From NCBI GenBank assembly GCA_030524705.1, contig JAUNGD010000007.1, positions 1-64,000 on the forward strand: DNA of 64,000 bases. The letters run 5' to 3'. This DNA comes from Lachnospiraceae bacterium (GTDB taxonomy: Bacteria > Bacillota > Clostridia > Lachnospirales > Lachnospiraceae). Shown here piece by piece: positions 53,929 to 62,492 of this stretch (the stretch's first letter is position 1; every line of letters starts with the position of its first letter). The notes beneath the pieces were generated by a model that worked only from the letters and a program-made list of their open reading frames with translations, ran no database searches and was not told where the DNA came from. Both the position numbers and the translations under genes were made by a program.

Positions 53929-54127
53929 ATTTTTCACCCAGATTCTCAATCTTTCCGTCTTTGTTGACTACGTCTATGTTGTTTAACTGTCCCCGCAGGT
54001 TTGCTCTGACAGCCGCAATGTACTCGGCCCGAAGCTCTGCCTGCTCCTGCCGCTCGGACTCTGTCAGGCCCTCCGCTTTGGATTTGCGCGCCAGCTCGTT
54101 GATTCTGGCTAATTTCTTGTCATCCAT
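53909..54127 (-). CDS. DUF896 small protein (YnzC-like)
   Basis: A 72-residue DUF896 protein: [40 protein letters not shown] and [11 protein letters not shown], two long helices as in Bacillus YnzC. Function is unknown. I start at the ATG at 54127 behind GAGGAGAAGGGT. It lies 10 bases after proB, and its end overlaps the fusion-gene start by 20 bases, so all three genes are translationally linked. Confidence 0.93.
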   Translation of the reverse strand: MDDKKLARINELARKSKAEGLTESERQEQAELRAEYIAAVRANLRGQLNNIDVVNKDGKIENLGEKYGKKGH

Positions 54128-54137
54128 ACCCTTCTCC

Positions 54138-54983
54138 TCACCCGGCATCATTTTCCAGTATATCAATCAAATAAAAATCCTCGTTCGGCCTTCCCTTAAA
54201 GAGCGTGCCGACGTTTGCTCCCTGTAAAATATGGTGGATGATATGAAAATCATCCCCGTTGGCAATGATCATGTCTGCGCCGGAGGCAGTGGCGATCTTT
54301 GCCGCCGACAGCTTCGTAGCCATACCGCCGGTGCCTACGTCGCTTCCGCTGCCTTTTCCCATGCTCATCAGATGATCATCCAGACCCTCCACGAGATCAA
54401 TAAACTCTGCCTGGGGATTTTTCCGCGGATCATCCGTATACAATCCGTCAATATCGGAGAGTAAAATCAGCATATCCGCCCCCACCAGAGCCGCCACAAT
54501 TGCAGAAAGCGTATCGTTGTCGCCGAACTGGATTTCGTAGGTGGCCACCGTATCGTTTTCATTTACGATGGGAATTGCCCCCAGCGCCAGAAGCTCGGCA
54601 AAGGTATTGGAGGCATTTTTCCGGCTCAGGTTGTCCAGCATTGTATTTTTGGTCATGAGAACCTGAGCCGCCTGATGACCGTATTCGCTGAACAGCTTTT
54701 GATAGATCATCATGAGCTGTGCCTGGCCGATGGCGGCACAAGCCTGCTTTTCCGCTACATTTTTGGGCCTGTGATGAAATCCGATGGCCTGCCGGCCCAC
54801 CGCGATGGCGCCGGAGGACACGAGGATCACATCCTTCCCCATATTTTTGATATCACAAAGCTCCCGCACCAGAATTTCAAGCTTTGTGAGATTCAGCGCG
54901 CCCGTGGCGCTGTGTGTGATAGAGGAGCTGCCGATTTTTATGACAATCCTCTTTTTATCCTTGAGTTTTTCTCTGTAGTCCAT
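54138..54983 (-). CDS. proB: glutamate 5-kinase, form without PUA domain
   Basis: A 281-residue amino acid kinase: KKRIVIKIGSSSITHSATGA, ISSGAIAVGRQAIGF-like VLVSSGAIAVGRQAIGFHH, NENDTVATYEIQFGDND and GTGGMATKLSAAKIATASGA. It phosphorylates glutamate, the first and feedback-controlled step of proline synthesis. It ends about 85 residues earlier than the E. coli enzyme because the C-terminal PUA domain is absent, which also occurs in other Firmicutes. The product passes to ProA, encoded as part of the fusion downstream. Confidence 0.95.
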   Translation of the reverse strand: MDYREKLKDKKRIVIKIGSSSITHSATGALNLTKLEILVRELCDIKNMGKDVILVSSGAIAVGRQAIGFHHRPKNVAEKQACAAIGQAQLMMIYQKLFSEYGHQAAQVLMTKNTMLDNLSRKNASNTFAELLALGAIPIVNENDTVATYEIQFGDNDTLSAIVAALVGADMLILLSDIDGLYTDDPRKNPQAEFIDLVEGLDDHLMSMGKGSGSDVGTGGMATKLSAAKIATASGADMIIANGDDFHIIHHILQGANVGTLFKGRPNEDFYLIDILENDAG

Positions 54984-55015
54984 AATTTCTCCTCAAACAG
55001 ATTTATGATATCTGT

Positions 55016-56674
55016 TTATCTGACCAGCCCCAGTTTCCGAAGCAGACGGATCAGCAAATGTCCTTTCGGAAAAGTAGATATTTCTTCAATCGTAATCCCT
55101 CTAAATGAGACAAGCCCGATGGCATATACCACTACTCCCACAACAATGGAAATAATCGTGGAGATCGTGTTTCCCGCAAATACATGAAATGCTGAATAGA
55201 CAATATACACTGCAGCCGCCATAATGATGGATGACAGCCCGGGCACAATAAAGGTCTTATACCACTCCTGCTTGTAATTGATATAACGCCGGATAGACAG
55301 CGCATTTAAAACACATACGACCAATGCAAAGAATATGTTGGAGTATACAACAGCATAAATATTCAGGTTTGCCGTGGTCAGAAGGAAATACAGCATGATA
55401 AAATGAAGCACAAGAGCAATACTGCAATTGATCAAAGGCTTCTGCAATTGTCCAAGTCCCTGCAAAATACCTGTAGTGAGGGTAGACAGGGAATAAAAAA
55501 TGATCATCAGCGCACCGATCTGCATAATTCCGGTGGAAAGCGCCACTCCTGTCTCCTGATGGAACAGCATCGTGATGATCGGCTTTGCCAGAGCAGCCAT
55601 ACCCGCAGCGCACGGAATCGTCAGAAGCATCGTAAACCGGATAGACATTCTGATCTTCTGTCTTGCTTCTCCCCGGTTGCGGTTCGCCATAGCCGCCGTA
55701 AGGCTTGGGACAATGGAAGGCGACATACTGGAAGCCAGAGCCAGAGGAACATTCATCAGTACCCGGAACTGTCCGGAATAAATTCCCCAGATGGCGCCAT
55801 ACTGTGCATCCGTATATCCCTGCCCCTGAAGTACCTTGTTGAAGATACCCTGATCTGCCACATTACTGATATTGTAAATTACCGTACTCAAAATAACCGG
55901 AAGAATGGTCAGGATCAGCTGCCTGTAAATCATGTATTCAGACTCCGGTCTGGAATTCTGGTCCCGGCGCATATTCCTGCGCAGTGTCTTCTTCTGAGCA
56001 GTGTAGACGATCATCATAAAGATAAGCGCTACTGTAATACTAACTACCGTACCAAAGGTGCCTCCGGCCGCTCCCCATGCGGGCCCCAGTGAAGGATTTC
56101 CCTCCTGAACAGCCAGTGACTCTCCATAGCTGAACATGATATTTGCACATATCAGCGTCACCGCAGCATTTACAATCTGTTCAATAACCTGGGACACCGC
56201 CGTGGGAACCATCGTGGAATATCCCTGAAAATATCCACGGAATGTCCCTATGATGGCAGATATAAAAATGGCCGGAGCCAGAACGCGGAGCCCATATACC
56301 GCCAGCTCAAAGGACATCAGATACTTCGTAATCACACCAGCAAAGATGTATGTAAAAAGTGCCAGTGCTCCGCCGACAACAAGAGCAAACCGCACTGCAC
56401 ACAGAAAGACCCTGTGTGCGTTGCGGTATTCCCCCCGATGTACCCGTTCCGATACCAGTTTGGAAACTGCCAGGGGCAGGTTGAAGCAGGATATCATAAG
56501 AACAATTGCATAAATCTCATTCGCTGTAGAATAATAACCGTTTCCTTCATTTCCAAGAATGTTCTGCAGCGGAAAACGATAAATCATTCCAATGATCTTG
56601 GCAATGATCGCTGCCGCAGCCAGAATGGAACCCTGGACTAAAAAGTTATTTCCACTTTTCTTTTTCTCTTTCAC
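55016..56674 (-). CDS. SpoVB/MurJ-like lipid flippase family protein
   Basis: A 552-residue polytopic protein of the MOP/polysaccharide transporter superfamily with about 14 helices. FLVQGSILAAAAIIAKIIGM, IYRFPLQNILGNEGNGYYST and FRGYFQGYSTMVPTAVSQVI match the SpoVB/YtgP group. These flip lipid-linked wall precursors; SpoVB acts in spore cortex synthesis. It is not near the capsule cluster and lies with sporulation-linked genes (yqfD, yqfC), so a wall or cortex role is likelier than capsule export. The start appears to be GTG behind AAGAGG. Confidence 0.88.
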   Translation of the reverse strand: MKEKKKSGNNFLVQGSILAAAAIIAKIIGMIYRFPLQNILGNEGNGYYSTANEIYAIVLMISCFNLPLAVSKLVSERVHRGEYRNAHRVFLCAVRFALVVGGALALFTYIFAGVITKYLMSFELAVYGLRVLAPAIFISAIIGTFRGYFQGYSTMVPTAVSQVIEQIVNAAVTLICANIMFSYGESLAVQEGNPSLGPAWGAAGGTFGTVVSITVALIFMMIVYTAQKKTLRRNMRRDQNSRPESEYMIYRQLILTILPVILSTVIYNISNVADQGIFNKVLQGQGYTDAQYGAIWGIYSGQFRVLMNVPLALASSMSPSIVPSLTAAMANRNRGEARQKIRMSIRFTMLLTIPCAAGMAALAKPIITMLFHQETGVALSTGIMQIGALMIIFYSLSTLTTGILQGLGQLQKPLINCSIALVLHFIMLYFLLTTANLNIYAVVYSNIFFALVVCVLNALSIRRYINYKQEWYKTFIVPGLSSIIMAAAVYIVYSAFHVFAGNTISTIISIVVGVVVYAIGLVSFRGITIEEISTFPKGHLLIRLLRKLGLVR

Positions 56675-56727
56675 GTCAGACCTCTTAAGAAATTAATTCA
56701 AACTTCCTGTATAAGATGTATCAGGGC

Positions 56728-57804
56728 TTAATAGAGCTGGACACCGTCGCTGTTCGTGTCAAGCACAATGCAGACCCAGGTCTTGCCCTGATTCAATGTG
56801 ATCTGCTCTCCGTTTGCATCATAGTAACGGGTGGGGGTAAAGTTGCCCTCTGCAAAGGGATCCTCTGTGGTAGCCCCGTCCTTGCTCCAGGTAACGTCAA
56901 TCGCTTTTCCTCTTGTGATGTACTTTCCGGAACCTCCCGTCAGGACGTTAATGTCCAGATAGGAATCGGAATCCACCTGCGGCTGCCAGGAGCAGTACTG
57001 GATCAGAATATTGTCGTAGGTCAGTGCATTTCCCGTCATCTTGTCGATCTGCGGATCACCGAACTGGTATCTCGTATACTTTCCGGTCTGCTCATCATAC
57101 ACGAAAGCTGCGTTGTTGTAATCGTATCCAATTTCTACCGTAGAAGCTGCCTGTCCATTTTCCAGAAGCACCGGAGCATCATCCGCCGCAAACTGATAAT
57201 GTCCGTTCTGATTCAGGTAGTTATCGGAATAATTCCGGGAGTATCCCTTGAAATCAATACCCTGCTGGATCATGTCATAGTTCGTGAATACATTGTGAGG
57301 CGCCGGGAAATCATCGCCTCTGTAATAGGTCACATCTCCCTCTCCGTCTCCCGCATCCTCAAGTCCGGAAAGATTCAGTGTATCATCACGCCACAGCAGC
57401 TCCAGGGCATACCAAGCTTGTCCAAAATGCAAATAGAAGGAGTCAAATTCTCTTGCAAAATAAACGTAATACTCACGGCTGCTTCGCACAGAGCCAATAC
57501 GCTCTATATCCTGATAGTCCTCAAAAATACCCATCAGACGTGTAATACCGCCCTCCACCGGAGCTTCATACACAACCTCAGCATTGGCAATTCCCGACTG
57601 CGGAAGCGCATCGTAAATATTGTTGAGCATAACCGAAATCGGCCTCGTTCTTCCGATGGATTCCGGGACAAGCTTTCCGGTCAGAAAGCTGCGCACCATA
57701 CCATTATTTTCTTCAGCAGAAACTGTCATGCCGCCGGCCATACATCCCATCAGCATCGCCGCCGCAGAAATTCCCGCAACAAGTTTTTTAAATCGTCTTT
57801 TCAT
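56728..57804 (-). CDS. DUF3048 (YerB-like) lipoprotein
   Basis: A 358-residue secreted protein. The signal peptide KKLVAGISAAAMLMGC ends in a plausible lipobox with Cys 21. The body has DUF3048 marks: RPISVMLNNIYDALPQSGIA, VVYEAPVEGGITRLMGIFED, IGSVRSSREYYVYFAREFDS, and a C-terminal part with ITRGKAIDVTWSKDG and NQGKTWVCIV. B. subtilis YerB is of unknown function. It lies between ybeY (14 bases) and the flippase gene (53 bases). Confidence 0.9.
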   Translation of the reverse strand: MKRRFKKLVAGISAAAMLMGCMAGGMTVSAEENNGMVRSFLTGKLVPESIGRTRPISVMLNNIYDALPQSGIANAEVVYEAPVEGGITRLMGIFEDYQDIERIGSVRSSREYYVYFAREFDSFYLHFGQAWYALELLWRDDTLNLSGLEDAGDGEGDVTYYRGDDFPAPHNVFTNYDMIQQGIDFKGYSRNYSDNYLNQNGHYQFAADDAPVLLENGQAASTVEIGYDYNNAAFVYDEQTGKYTRYQFGDPQIDKMTGNALTYDNILIQYCSWQPQVDSDSYLDINVLTGGSGKYITRGKAIDVTWSKDGATTEDPFAEGNFTPTRYYDANGEQITLNQGKTWVCIVLDTNSDGVQLY

Positions 57805-57818
57805 GATCTGTTCCTCCC

Positions 57819-58316
57819 TTATCTTAAGATGTTCAATTTCGTTAATATTTCTTCCTGAAGACGCTCCATCTCCCGGGCCTCGTCCTCCGTCATATGGTCA
57901 TATCCCATCAGATGAAGCATGCTGTGGGTGATCAGAAATGCATATTCCCGCTCCACAGAATGGCCATACTCCTCTGCCTGCTCCAGCACCTTATCCGCGG
58001 AAATCACAATATCCCCCAGCATCAGCTCCCCGGTATCCGGCTCAAAGCAGTCCGTGCCATCCTCCTCAAGAATGCTGAAATCTCCCGGCATCTCATAATT
58101 GACCATCGGAAAAGACAAAACATCCGTGGGACGGTCGATCTGCCTGTGCTCCAGATTCATTTTGTGGATCTCGTCATTATCTGTGACAAGCAGGCTGACT
58201 TGCGCTTCATAGGGACAGTCCATATAGTCAAGAGCACAGGCGATCACGCGCTGAGCGGTCTCGTACAGCCCGATCCCCAGATCCTTACTGCTCTCGTTTT
58301 CAAAATCAACAGTCAT
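57819..58316 (-). CDS. ybeY: endoribonuclease YbeY (rRNA maturation)
   Basis: A 165-residue metal-dependent RNase. The zinc-binding motif is FLITHSMLHLMGYDHMTEDE, close to the usual HGxLHLxGYDH with Ser for Gly. NRPTDVLSFPM-like RQIDRPTDVLSFPMVNYEM and LMLGDIVISADKVLEQAEEY are also diagnostic. It processes 16S rRNA 3' ends and takes part in ribosome quality control. It follows phoH by 57 bases, the conserved phoH-ybeY order, although the membrane phosphodiesterase gene (yqfF) often between them is missing. Confidence 0.95.
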   Translation of the reverse strand: MTVDFENESSKDLGIGLYETAQRVIACALDYMDCPYEAQVSLLVTDNDEIHKMNLEHRQIDRPTDVLSFPMVNYEMPGDFSILEEDGTDCFEPDTGELMLGDIVISADKVLEQAEEYGHSVEREYAFLITHSMLHLMGYDHMTEDEAREMERLQEEILTKLNILR

Positions 58317-58373
58317 AAAATACCTCCTGCCGCCGGCGTATCATCTGCTGCAAATCCTTCAGATAATCAACGC

Positions 58374-59357
58374 CTAGCGCCTTTTTGCATCTCTCCGCTT
58401 TTCCTTCTTCTCATACTCCTCATAAGCATTGACGATCTTTTGCACCAGAGGATGGCGCACGACATCCAGGCTTGTCATCTGACAGAAGCTGATGTCATCT
58501 ACCTTTCCCAGCACCTTCATGGCCGTATCCAGCCCGGAGGGCGCCCCGGTGGGCAGATCCTTTTGCGTCAGATCTCCGGTCACTACGACCTTGGAACCAA
58601 AACCGATACGGGTCAGGAACATTTTCATCTGTGCCGGAGAGGTATTCTGTGCCTCGTCAAGAATGATAAAAGCATTGTCCAGCGTCCGGCCGCGCATATA
58701 TGCAAGAGGGGCGACTTCGATCAGCCCCTTTTCCATATTTTTCAGGAAGCTGTCCGGCCCCATGATCTGATACAGCGCGTCATAAAGCGGCCGCAGATAG
58801 GGGTCTACCTTGCTCTGCAGATCGCCCGGAAGAAAGCCAAGCTTTTCTCCGGCTTCAATCGCCGGTCTTGTCAGAATGATCCGTCCCACCTCGTCGTTTT
58901 TGAAAGCTGTAATAGCCATTGCCATAGCCAGGTACGTCTTTCCCGTACCTGCCGGTCCTGTCCCGAATACGATCATTTTCTTTCGGATGGCGTCGACGTA
59001 CGCTTTCTGCCCCAGGGTTTTGGGCTTGATCGGCTTGCCGTTGATCGTGTGACAGATACAGTCACTGTCCATCTCCACCAGTGAAGACTCCCTCTCCTCC
59101 ATGGACAGAGCAATGGAGTAATCCACGTTCTGCTCCGTAATGGCTGTGCCTCTCATGGAAAGCTCATATAAGCTTTCAAGAATCTTTTTTGCTCTGACTG
59201 CTCCCACAGGGCTGCCCAGAATCTTTATCTCTCCGTCACGGTTCAGTATCGTAACCTGGAACGCCCGTTCTATTTTTTTGACGTATTGATCGAACTGGCC
59301 AAATATGTTCTGTATGTGCTCCGCTGGAATGCTTAAGGACATTTCAATCAGACTCAT
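58374..59357 (-). CDS. PhoH family ATPase
   Basis: A 327-residue PhoH-like protein: an N-terminal KH-like part (VTILNRDGEIKILGSPVGAV), Walker A VFGTGPAGTGKTYLAMAMAI (134-141), VGRIILTRPAIEAGEKLGFL, the Walker B region RTLDNAFIILDEAQNTSPAQ and KMFLTRIGFGSKVVVTGDLT. Probably an RNA-linked ATPase working with YbeY. It overlaps yqfD by 14 bases and ends in a Lys/Arg-rich tail. Confidence 0.94.
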   Translation of the reverse strand: MSLIEMSLSIPAEHIQNIFGQFDQYVKKIERAFQVTILNRDGEIKILGSPVGAVRAKKILESLYELSMRGTAITEQNVDYSIALSMEERESSLVEMDSDCICHTINGKPIKPKTLGQKAYVDAIRKKMIVFGTGPAGTGKTYLAMAMAITAFKNDEVGRIILTRPAIEAGEKLGFLPGDLQSKVDPYLRPLYDALYQIMGPDSFLKNMEKGLIEVAPLAYMRGRTLDNAFIILDEAQNTSPAQMKMFLTRIGFGSKVVVTGDLTQKDLPTGAPSGLDTAMKVLGKVDDISFCQMTSLDVVRHPLVQKIVNAYEEYEKKEKRRDAKRR

Positions 59358-60576
59358 AGCTTTGTAATTCCTCCTCCATGCTGTCTACGTTCACACGGCT
59401 GACTGCACTCTCCCCAGTCGTCAGAACCCCGGACGCAATGGCAGACTTCTCATTCCATTCTATTTTAACATCATTTTCAAATATTTGAACCCCTTTTTCC
59501 TCTAAATTTTTTACAAAATACTGATAATTTGCGTTGAGAATTTCTCTGATTTGTTCTTTTGTGTATATGATTTCCTTTTTATCATATTCTTTCGCTGTAA
59601 ATTTTTGTATATAGATTGGAAGATAAAAATAATCCGACAACCGCATCTGGGTAAGCTCCGATACCAGATCATACTGTTTCAGACTTCCAAAGGAATCCGG
59701 AAATGCAAAAGGAATCCCGCCAATCCGAAATAAATAACGGTTCTTTTCTTTCCCGGTATATTCCTTTTTTTCAGTTTTCAGTTGTACAGAATCCCGATAA
59801 ACACGCTTTCTGCGGATTACAATATCCGCATCTGCCGAAACATACTGATAAGTGGAAATCTCCTGGCTGTCATTGTAGACGGGAAGTGCTCCGGATACGA
59901 GAAGCGTTCCCTTTTCCACAGTATCTCCAGCCTGTACCATAGGCCTCCCCTTCCGCACATAGATAGATTCGACTGTTCCTGCACAGGAGGCCGCGAGGCT
60001 GGAAGGCTCCTGGGAAATATCCTGTTCTCCATCTTCCCCGGAAATCCCCTCTTTTACATGAATGACAAGCCGGGTTCCCTTAAGTTCAGCCGCGACCCAG
60101 GCAAATTGCGTAAAATAATTGCGGATATCGGCAGCCAGAGCCTTACAATCCACGTTGGATTTCCACATCCCATGATAGATCCCGGAATGGTCCAGATACT
60201 CAAAAATTACATCATCTGTCTGAGACAGGTTTCCTTCAATAGAAATATTCCAGACGTGGGCAGACAGCCAGATCATAAAGATCATGGCCGCTGCGATCCC
60301 GGCGACGTAAACCTTTCTTTTCCTGTTTTTATGTATAAAAAAAGGAAGGCCATGCCGTTCTTTGATGACAACGGCTGCATGGCTCTTCTTTACGATCGTT
60401 TTCAGTTTTTTAAAATCCCTGCGTGCTACGAACGCTTCATATTCTTCTCCGACCGGACAAAGATTCCACAGCCTGATTCCATGAAATGCACACAGGTTCA
60501 GAAATCTGTCATAACTGTTCCCAATAATCCTTATCCTGACGTAGCCCTGTATAAAATCAAGAAAACGTTTTTCCAT
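59344..60576 (-). CDS. yqfD: sporulation protein YqfD
   Basis: A 410-residue protein with one membrane helix (about 80-97, KVYVAGIAAAMIFMIWLSAH). FIQGYVRIRIIGNSYDRFLN, SIEGNLSQTDDVIFEYLDHS, IRNYFTQFAWVAAELKGTRL and VIHVKEGI match the YqfD/SpoIV family, made in the mother cell under SigE in Bacillus. The start is the ATG at 60576 behind GGGAGGAGTTC; the frame to 60609 is an extension. Its presence is evidence that the organism can sporulate or recently could. Confidence 0.93.
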   Translation of the reverse strand: MEKRFLDFIQGYVRIRIIGNSYDRFLNLCAFHGIRLWNLCPVGEEYEAFVARRDFKKLKTIVKKSHAAVVIKERHGLPFFIHKNRKRKVYVAGIAAAMIFMIWLSAHVWNISIEGNLSQTDDVIFEYLDHSGIYHGMWKSNVDCKALAADIRNYFTQFAWVAAELKGTRLVIHVKEGISGEDGEQDISQEPSSLAASCAGTVESIYVRKGRPMVQAGDTVEKGTLLVSGALPVYNDSQEISTYQYVSADADIVIRRKRVYRDSVQLKTEKKEYTGKEKNRYLFRIGGIPFAFPDSFGSLKQYDLVSELTQMRLSDYFYLPIYIQKFTAKEYDKKEIIYTKEQIREILNANYQYFVKNLEEKGVQIFENDVKIEWNEKSAIASGVLTTGESAVSRVNVDSMEEELQSYESD

Positions 60577-60676
60577 GAACTCCTCCCTGACTGAAACTAT
60601 ACAAAACACAACACATTACATCTGCCCCAGCTTGTTGATCACCGTATTTAATACATATCTCTTTTGATCTGTTTGA

Positions 60677-60973
60677 TCACAGATATTCCAGCTTATCAAT
60701 AAGTCCCGTAATCTCAATTTCCTCTTTCGTATAACTTTCCACCATCAATTTTTTCCCGGTAATACAGATTTTTTTCCTCTTTGTGATAAGCCTGATCTCC
60801 TCCTCCGTATAAAGAGAGATGCCTTTAAAATTTTCTATTATGATCCGCTCCTGTCCCTGCATAGTCACAAGAATATTCCCTCTCGTAAAGTCCTCCGGAA
60901 TCTGCAGGGTTCTGGCAAGGCCGGCAATTTTGAATCCGTCATGCTGCTCTTTTTTCTGCTCTTTTCTGAACAT
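60677..60973 (-). CDS. yqfC: YabP/YqfC family sporulation protein
   Basis: A 98-residue protein with the YabP/YqfC pattern: GLARTLQIPEDFTRGNILVT, GQERIIIENFKGISLYTEEE and KICITGKKLMVESYTKEEIE. In Bacillus yqfC is part of the SigE regulon and precedes yqfD, as here (100 bases apart). The N-terminal 12 residues are charged and variable. The start ATG follows GGGGCGGGAA. Confidence 0.92.
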   Translation of the reverse strand: MFRKEQKKEQHDGFKIAGLARTLQIPEDFTRGNILVTMQGQERIIIENFKGISLYTEEEIRLITKRKKICITGKKLMVESYTKEEIEITGLIDKLEYL

Positions 60974-61006
60974 TTCCCGCCCCGCTTTCCGATTCTTTTA
61001 CGATAA

Positions 61007-61035
61007 AACATATGTACTTTTCCATATTTTTATGA
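61007..61035 (-). promoter_or_regulatory. possible SigE-type promoter of yqfC-yqfD
   Basis: On the minus strand TCATAAA, 14 bases, CATATGTT resembles the SigE pattern (-35 kcATAtt, -10 CATAcaaT), about 34 bases ahead of the yqfC ATG. Bacillus yqfC is SigE-controlled, which supports the reading, but the -10 match is imperfect. Confidence 0.35.
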
Positions 61036-61058
61036 TAAAATCTCCGTTAAAGCTACGA

Positions 61059-61189
61059 GCCGTGCCAGATTTCATAGATGAAGCGGGAGCGCGAGACCAC
61101 TCGCAGCGAGCGCTGCATTTGTGAAATCTGATAGGGCGACAGCCCGCGAACGAGAAAATGCAAAGCATTTTCGAGGTGCGCTGCACGGC
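61059..61189. ncRNA. multi-helix structured element upstream of serA
   Basis: A 131-base region folds on paper into a closed, branched shape. The outer stem is GCCGTGC (61059-61065) with GCACGGC (61183-61189); next to it CAGATTTCA (61066-61074) pairs with TGAAATCTG (61122-61130). Further hairpins are GCAGCG/CGCTGC (about 61103-61116), GGGC/GCCC (about 61134-61144) and GAAAATGC/GCATTTTC (61153-61172). No long open frame covers it. It lies in the leader of serA and between divergent genes. It may be a cis-regulatory RNA, a small RNA or a dispersed palindromic repeat; it matches no riboswitch class I know. Confidence 0.5.
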
Positions 61190-61227
61190 AATTAAAAAAA
61201 GAATCTAAAAATGAGGAGTTACTATTT

Positions 61228-62394
61228 ATGACAAAAATTCATTGCCTGAATCCCATATCTGAGGTGGGAACTCAAAACTTTACTGATGAATATGAAATGA
61301 CAGACCAGCTTTGTGATGCAGATGCGGTTCTGGTCCGCAGTGCAAATATGCATGAAATGGAGCTTCCCGAGAAGCTTGTTGCAGTTGCAAGAGCCGGCGC
61401 CGGTGTCAACAATATTCCTCTGGACAAATGCACTGATCAGGGAATCGTGGTTTTCAATACGCCGGGAGCCAATGCCAACGGCGTAAAGGAGCTTGTTCTT
61501 GCCGGTATGCTGCTGGCGGCCAGAGACATCGACGGCGGTATCCACTGGGTTCGGGAAAACAAGGATGACAAAAATATTTCCAAGGATATGGAAAAGAGCA
61601 AAAAAAATTTTGCAGGAACTGAGATCAAAGGAAAAACGCTGGGCGTGATCGGTCTCGGCGCCATCGGTATCGAAGTAGCCAACGCTGCCGACGCCCTGGG
61701 GATGCAGGTATACGGATACGACCCGTTTCTTTCCGTAAACGGAGCGCTCCGTCTCTCCCGTAATGTAAAGATCGTGGATCAGACCAACAAAATATTTGAA
61801 GTCTGCGACTATATTACACTGCACGTTCCGCTTCTCGATTCGACCCGCGGCATGATCAATAAAGAATCCCTGTCTATCATGAAAGACGGTGTGGTTGTTC
61901 TCAACTACGCCCGGGATCTGTTGGTGAATGATGATGACATGGCCGAGGCGCTGGAAAACGGCAAGGTCAAACGGTATATGACCGATTTCCCAAACGAAAA
62001 AACGGGGCAGATGATCAATGTCATCGCTACCCCTCATCTTGGAGCCTCCACCGCAGAGTCCGAGGATAACTGTGCAGTGATGGCCGTGGATGAGCTGCGG
62101 GACTTCCTGGAGACAGGCCGTATCCGCAACTCTGTAAACTACCCGAGCTGTTCCCTGCCGCCGGAAAAATGTGCCTGCCGGATCTGTATTATGAATGTGA
62201 ACCGGCCGAACATGATCGTACGTTTATCCGCCGTCCTTTCCGATGCCGGTATCAATATTCCGAACATGACAAACAAGAGCCGCGGTGATGCCGCCTATAC
62301 TCTGATTGACTGCGATACCCTTCCTTCCGAGGAGCTGATCAATAAAATCCGGGCAGTCAACGGCGTTAAAAAGGTTCGTGTTATTTACTATTGA
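61228..62394 (+). CDS. serA: D-3-phosphoglycerate dehydrogenase with ACT domain
   Basis: A 388-residue enzyme that oxidises 3-phosphoglycerate to 3-phosphohydroxypyruvate, the first step of serine synthesis. NAD-binding GKTLGVIGLGAIGIEVANAA, the catalytic-site regions VAVARAGAGVNNIPLDKCTD and VIATPHLGASTAESEDNCAV, and a C-terminal ACT domain (NVNRPNMIVRLSAVLSDAGI) for feedback by serine are visible. The ATG follows GAGGAGTTACTATTT. The structured element at 61059-61189 lies in its leader. No serC is adjacent. It is monocistronic, ended by a terminator at 62442-62490. Confidence 0.94.
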   Translation: MTKIHCLNPISEVGTQNFTDEYEMTDQLCDADAVLVRSANMHEMELPEKLVAVARAGAGVNNIPLDKCTDQGIVVFNTPGANANGVKELVLAGMLLAARDIDGGIHWVRENKDDKNISKDMEKSKKNFAGTEIKGKTLGVIGLGAIGIEVANAADALGMQVYGYDPFLSVNGALRLSRNVKIVDQTNKIFEVCDYITLHVPLLDSTRGMINKESLSIMKDGVVVLNYARDLLVNDDDMAEALENGKVKRYMTDFPNEKTGQMINVIATPHLGASTAESEDNCAVMAVDELRDFLETGRIRNSVNYPSCSLPPEKCACRICIMNVNRPNMIVRLSAVLSDAGINIPNMTNKSRGDAAYTLIDCDTLPSEELINKIRAVNGVKKVRVIYY

Positions 62395-62441
62395 TCGTTT
62401 TGCCCGCCTACATATAAAGTAATCTAAAATAGAACAGACAT

Positions 62442-62490
62442 CAGCCGGAGCCGTACGTTCCAAATCAGGTTCGTACAGCCCCGGCTGTTA
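62442..62490. terminator. terminator between serA and degV
   Basis: Stem CAGCCGG (62442-62448) with CCGGCTG (62481-62487) and an inner GTACG/CGTAC pair (62453-62457 and 62472-62476), followed on the plus strand by TTATTTC. serA and degV converge here, so it probably serves both strands. Confidence 0.7.
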
Positions 62491-62492
62491 TT

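Noticed and set aside
60974-61227. T-box or known riboswitch before serA
   Set aside because: No T-box consensus (such as the TGGNACCGCG block) or known riboswitch core is present, and the antiterminator/terminator pair is missing.
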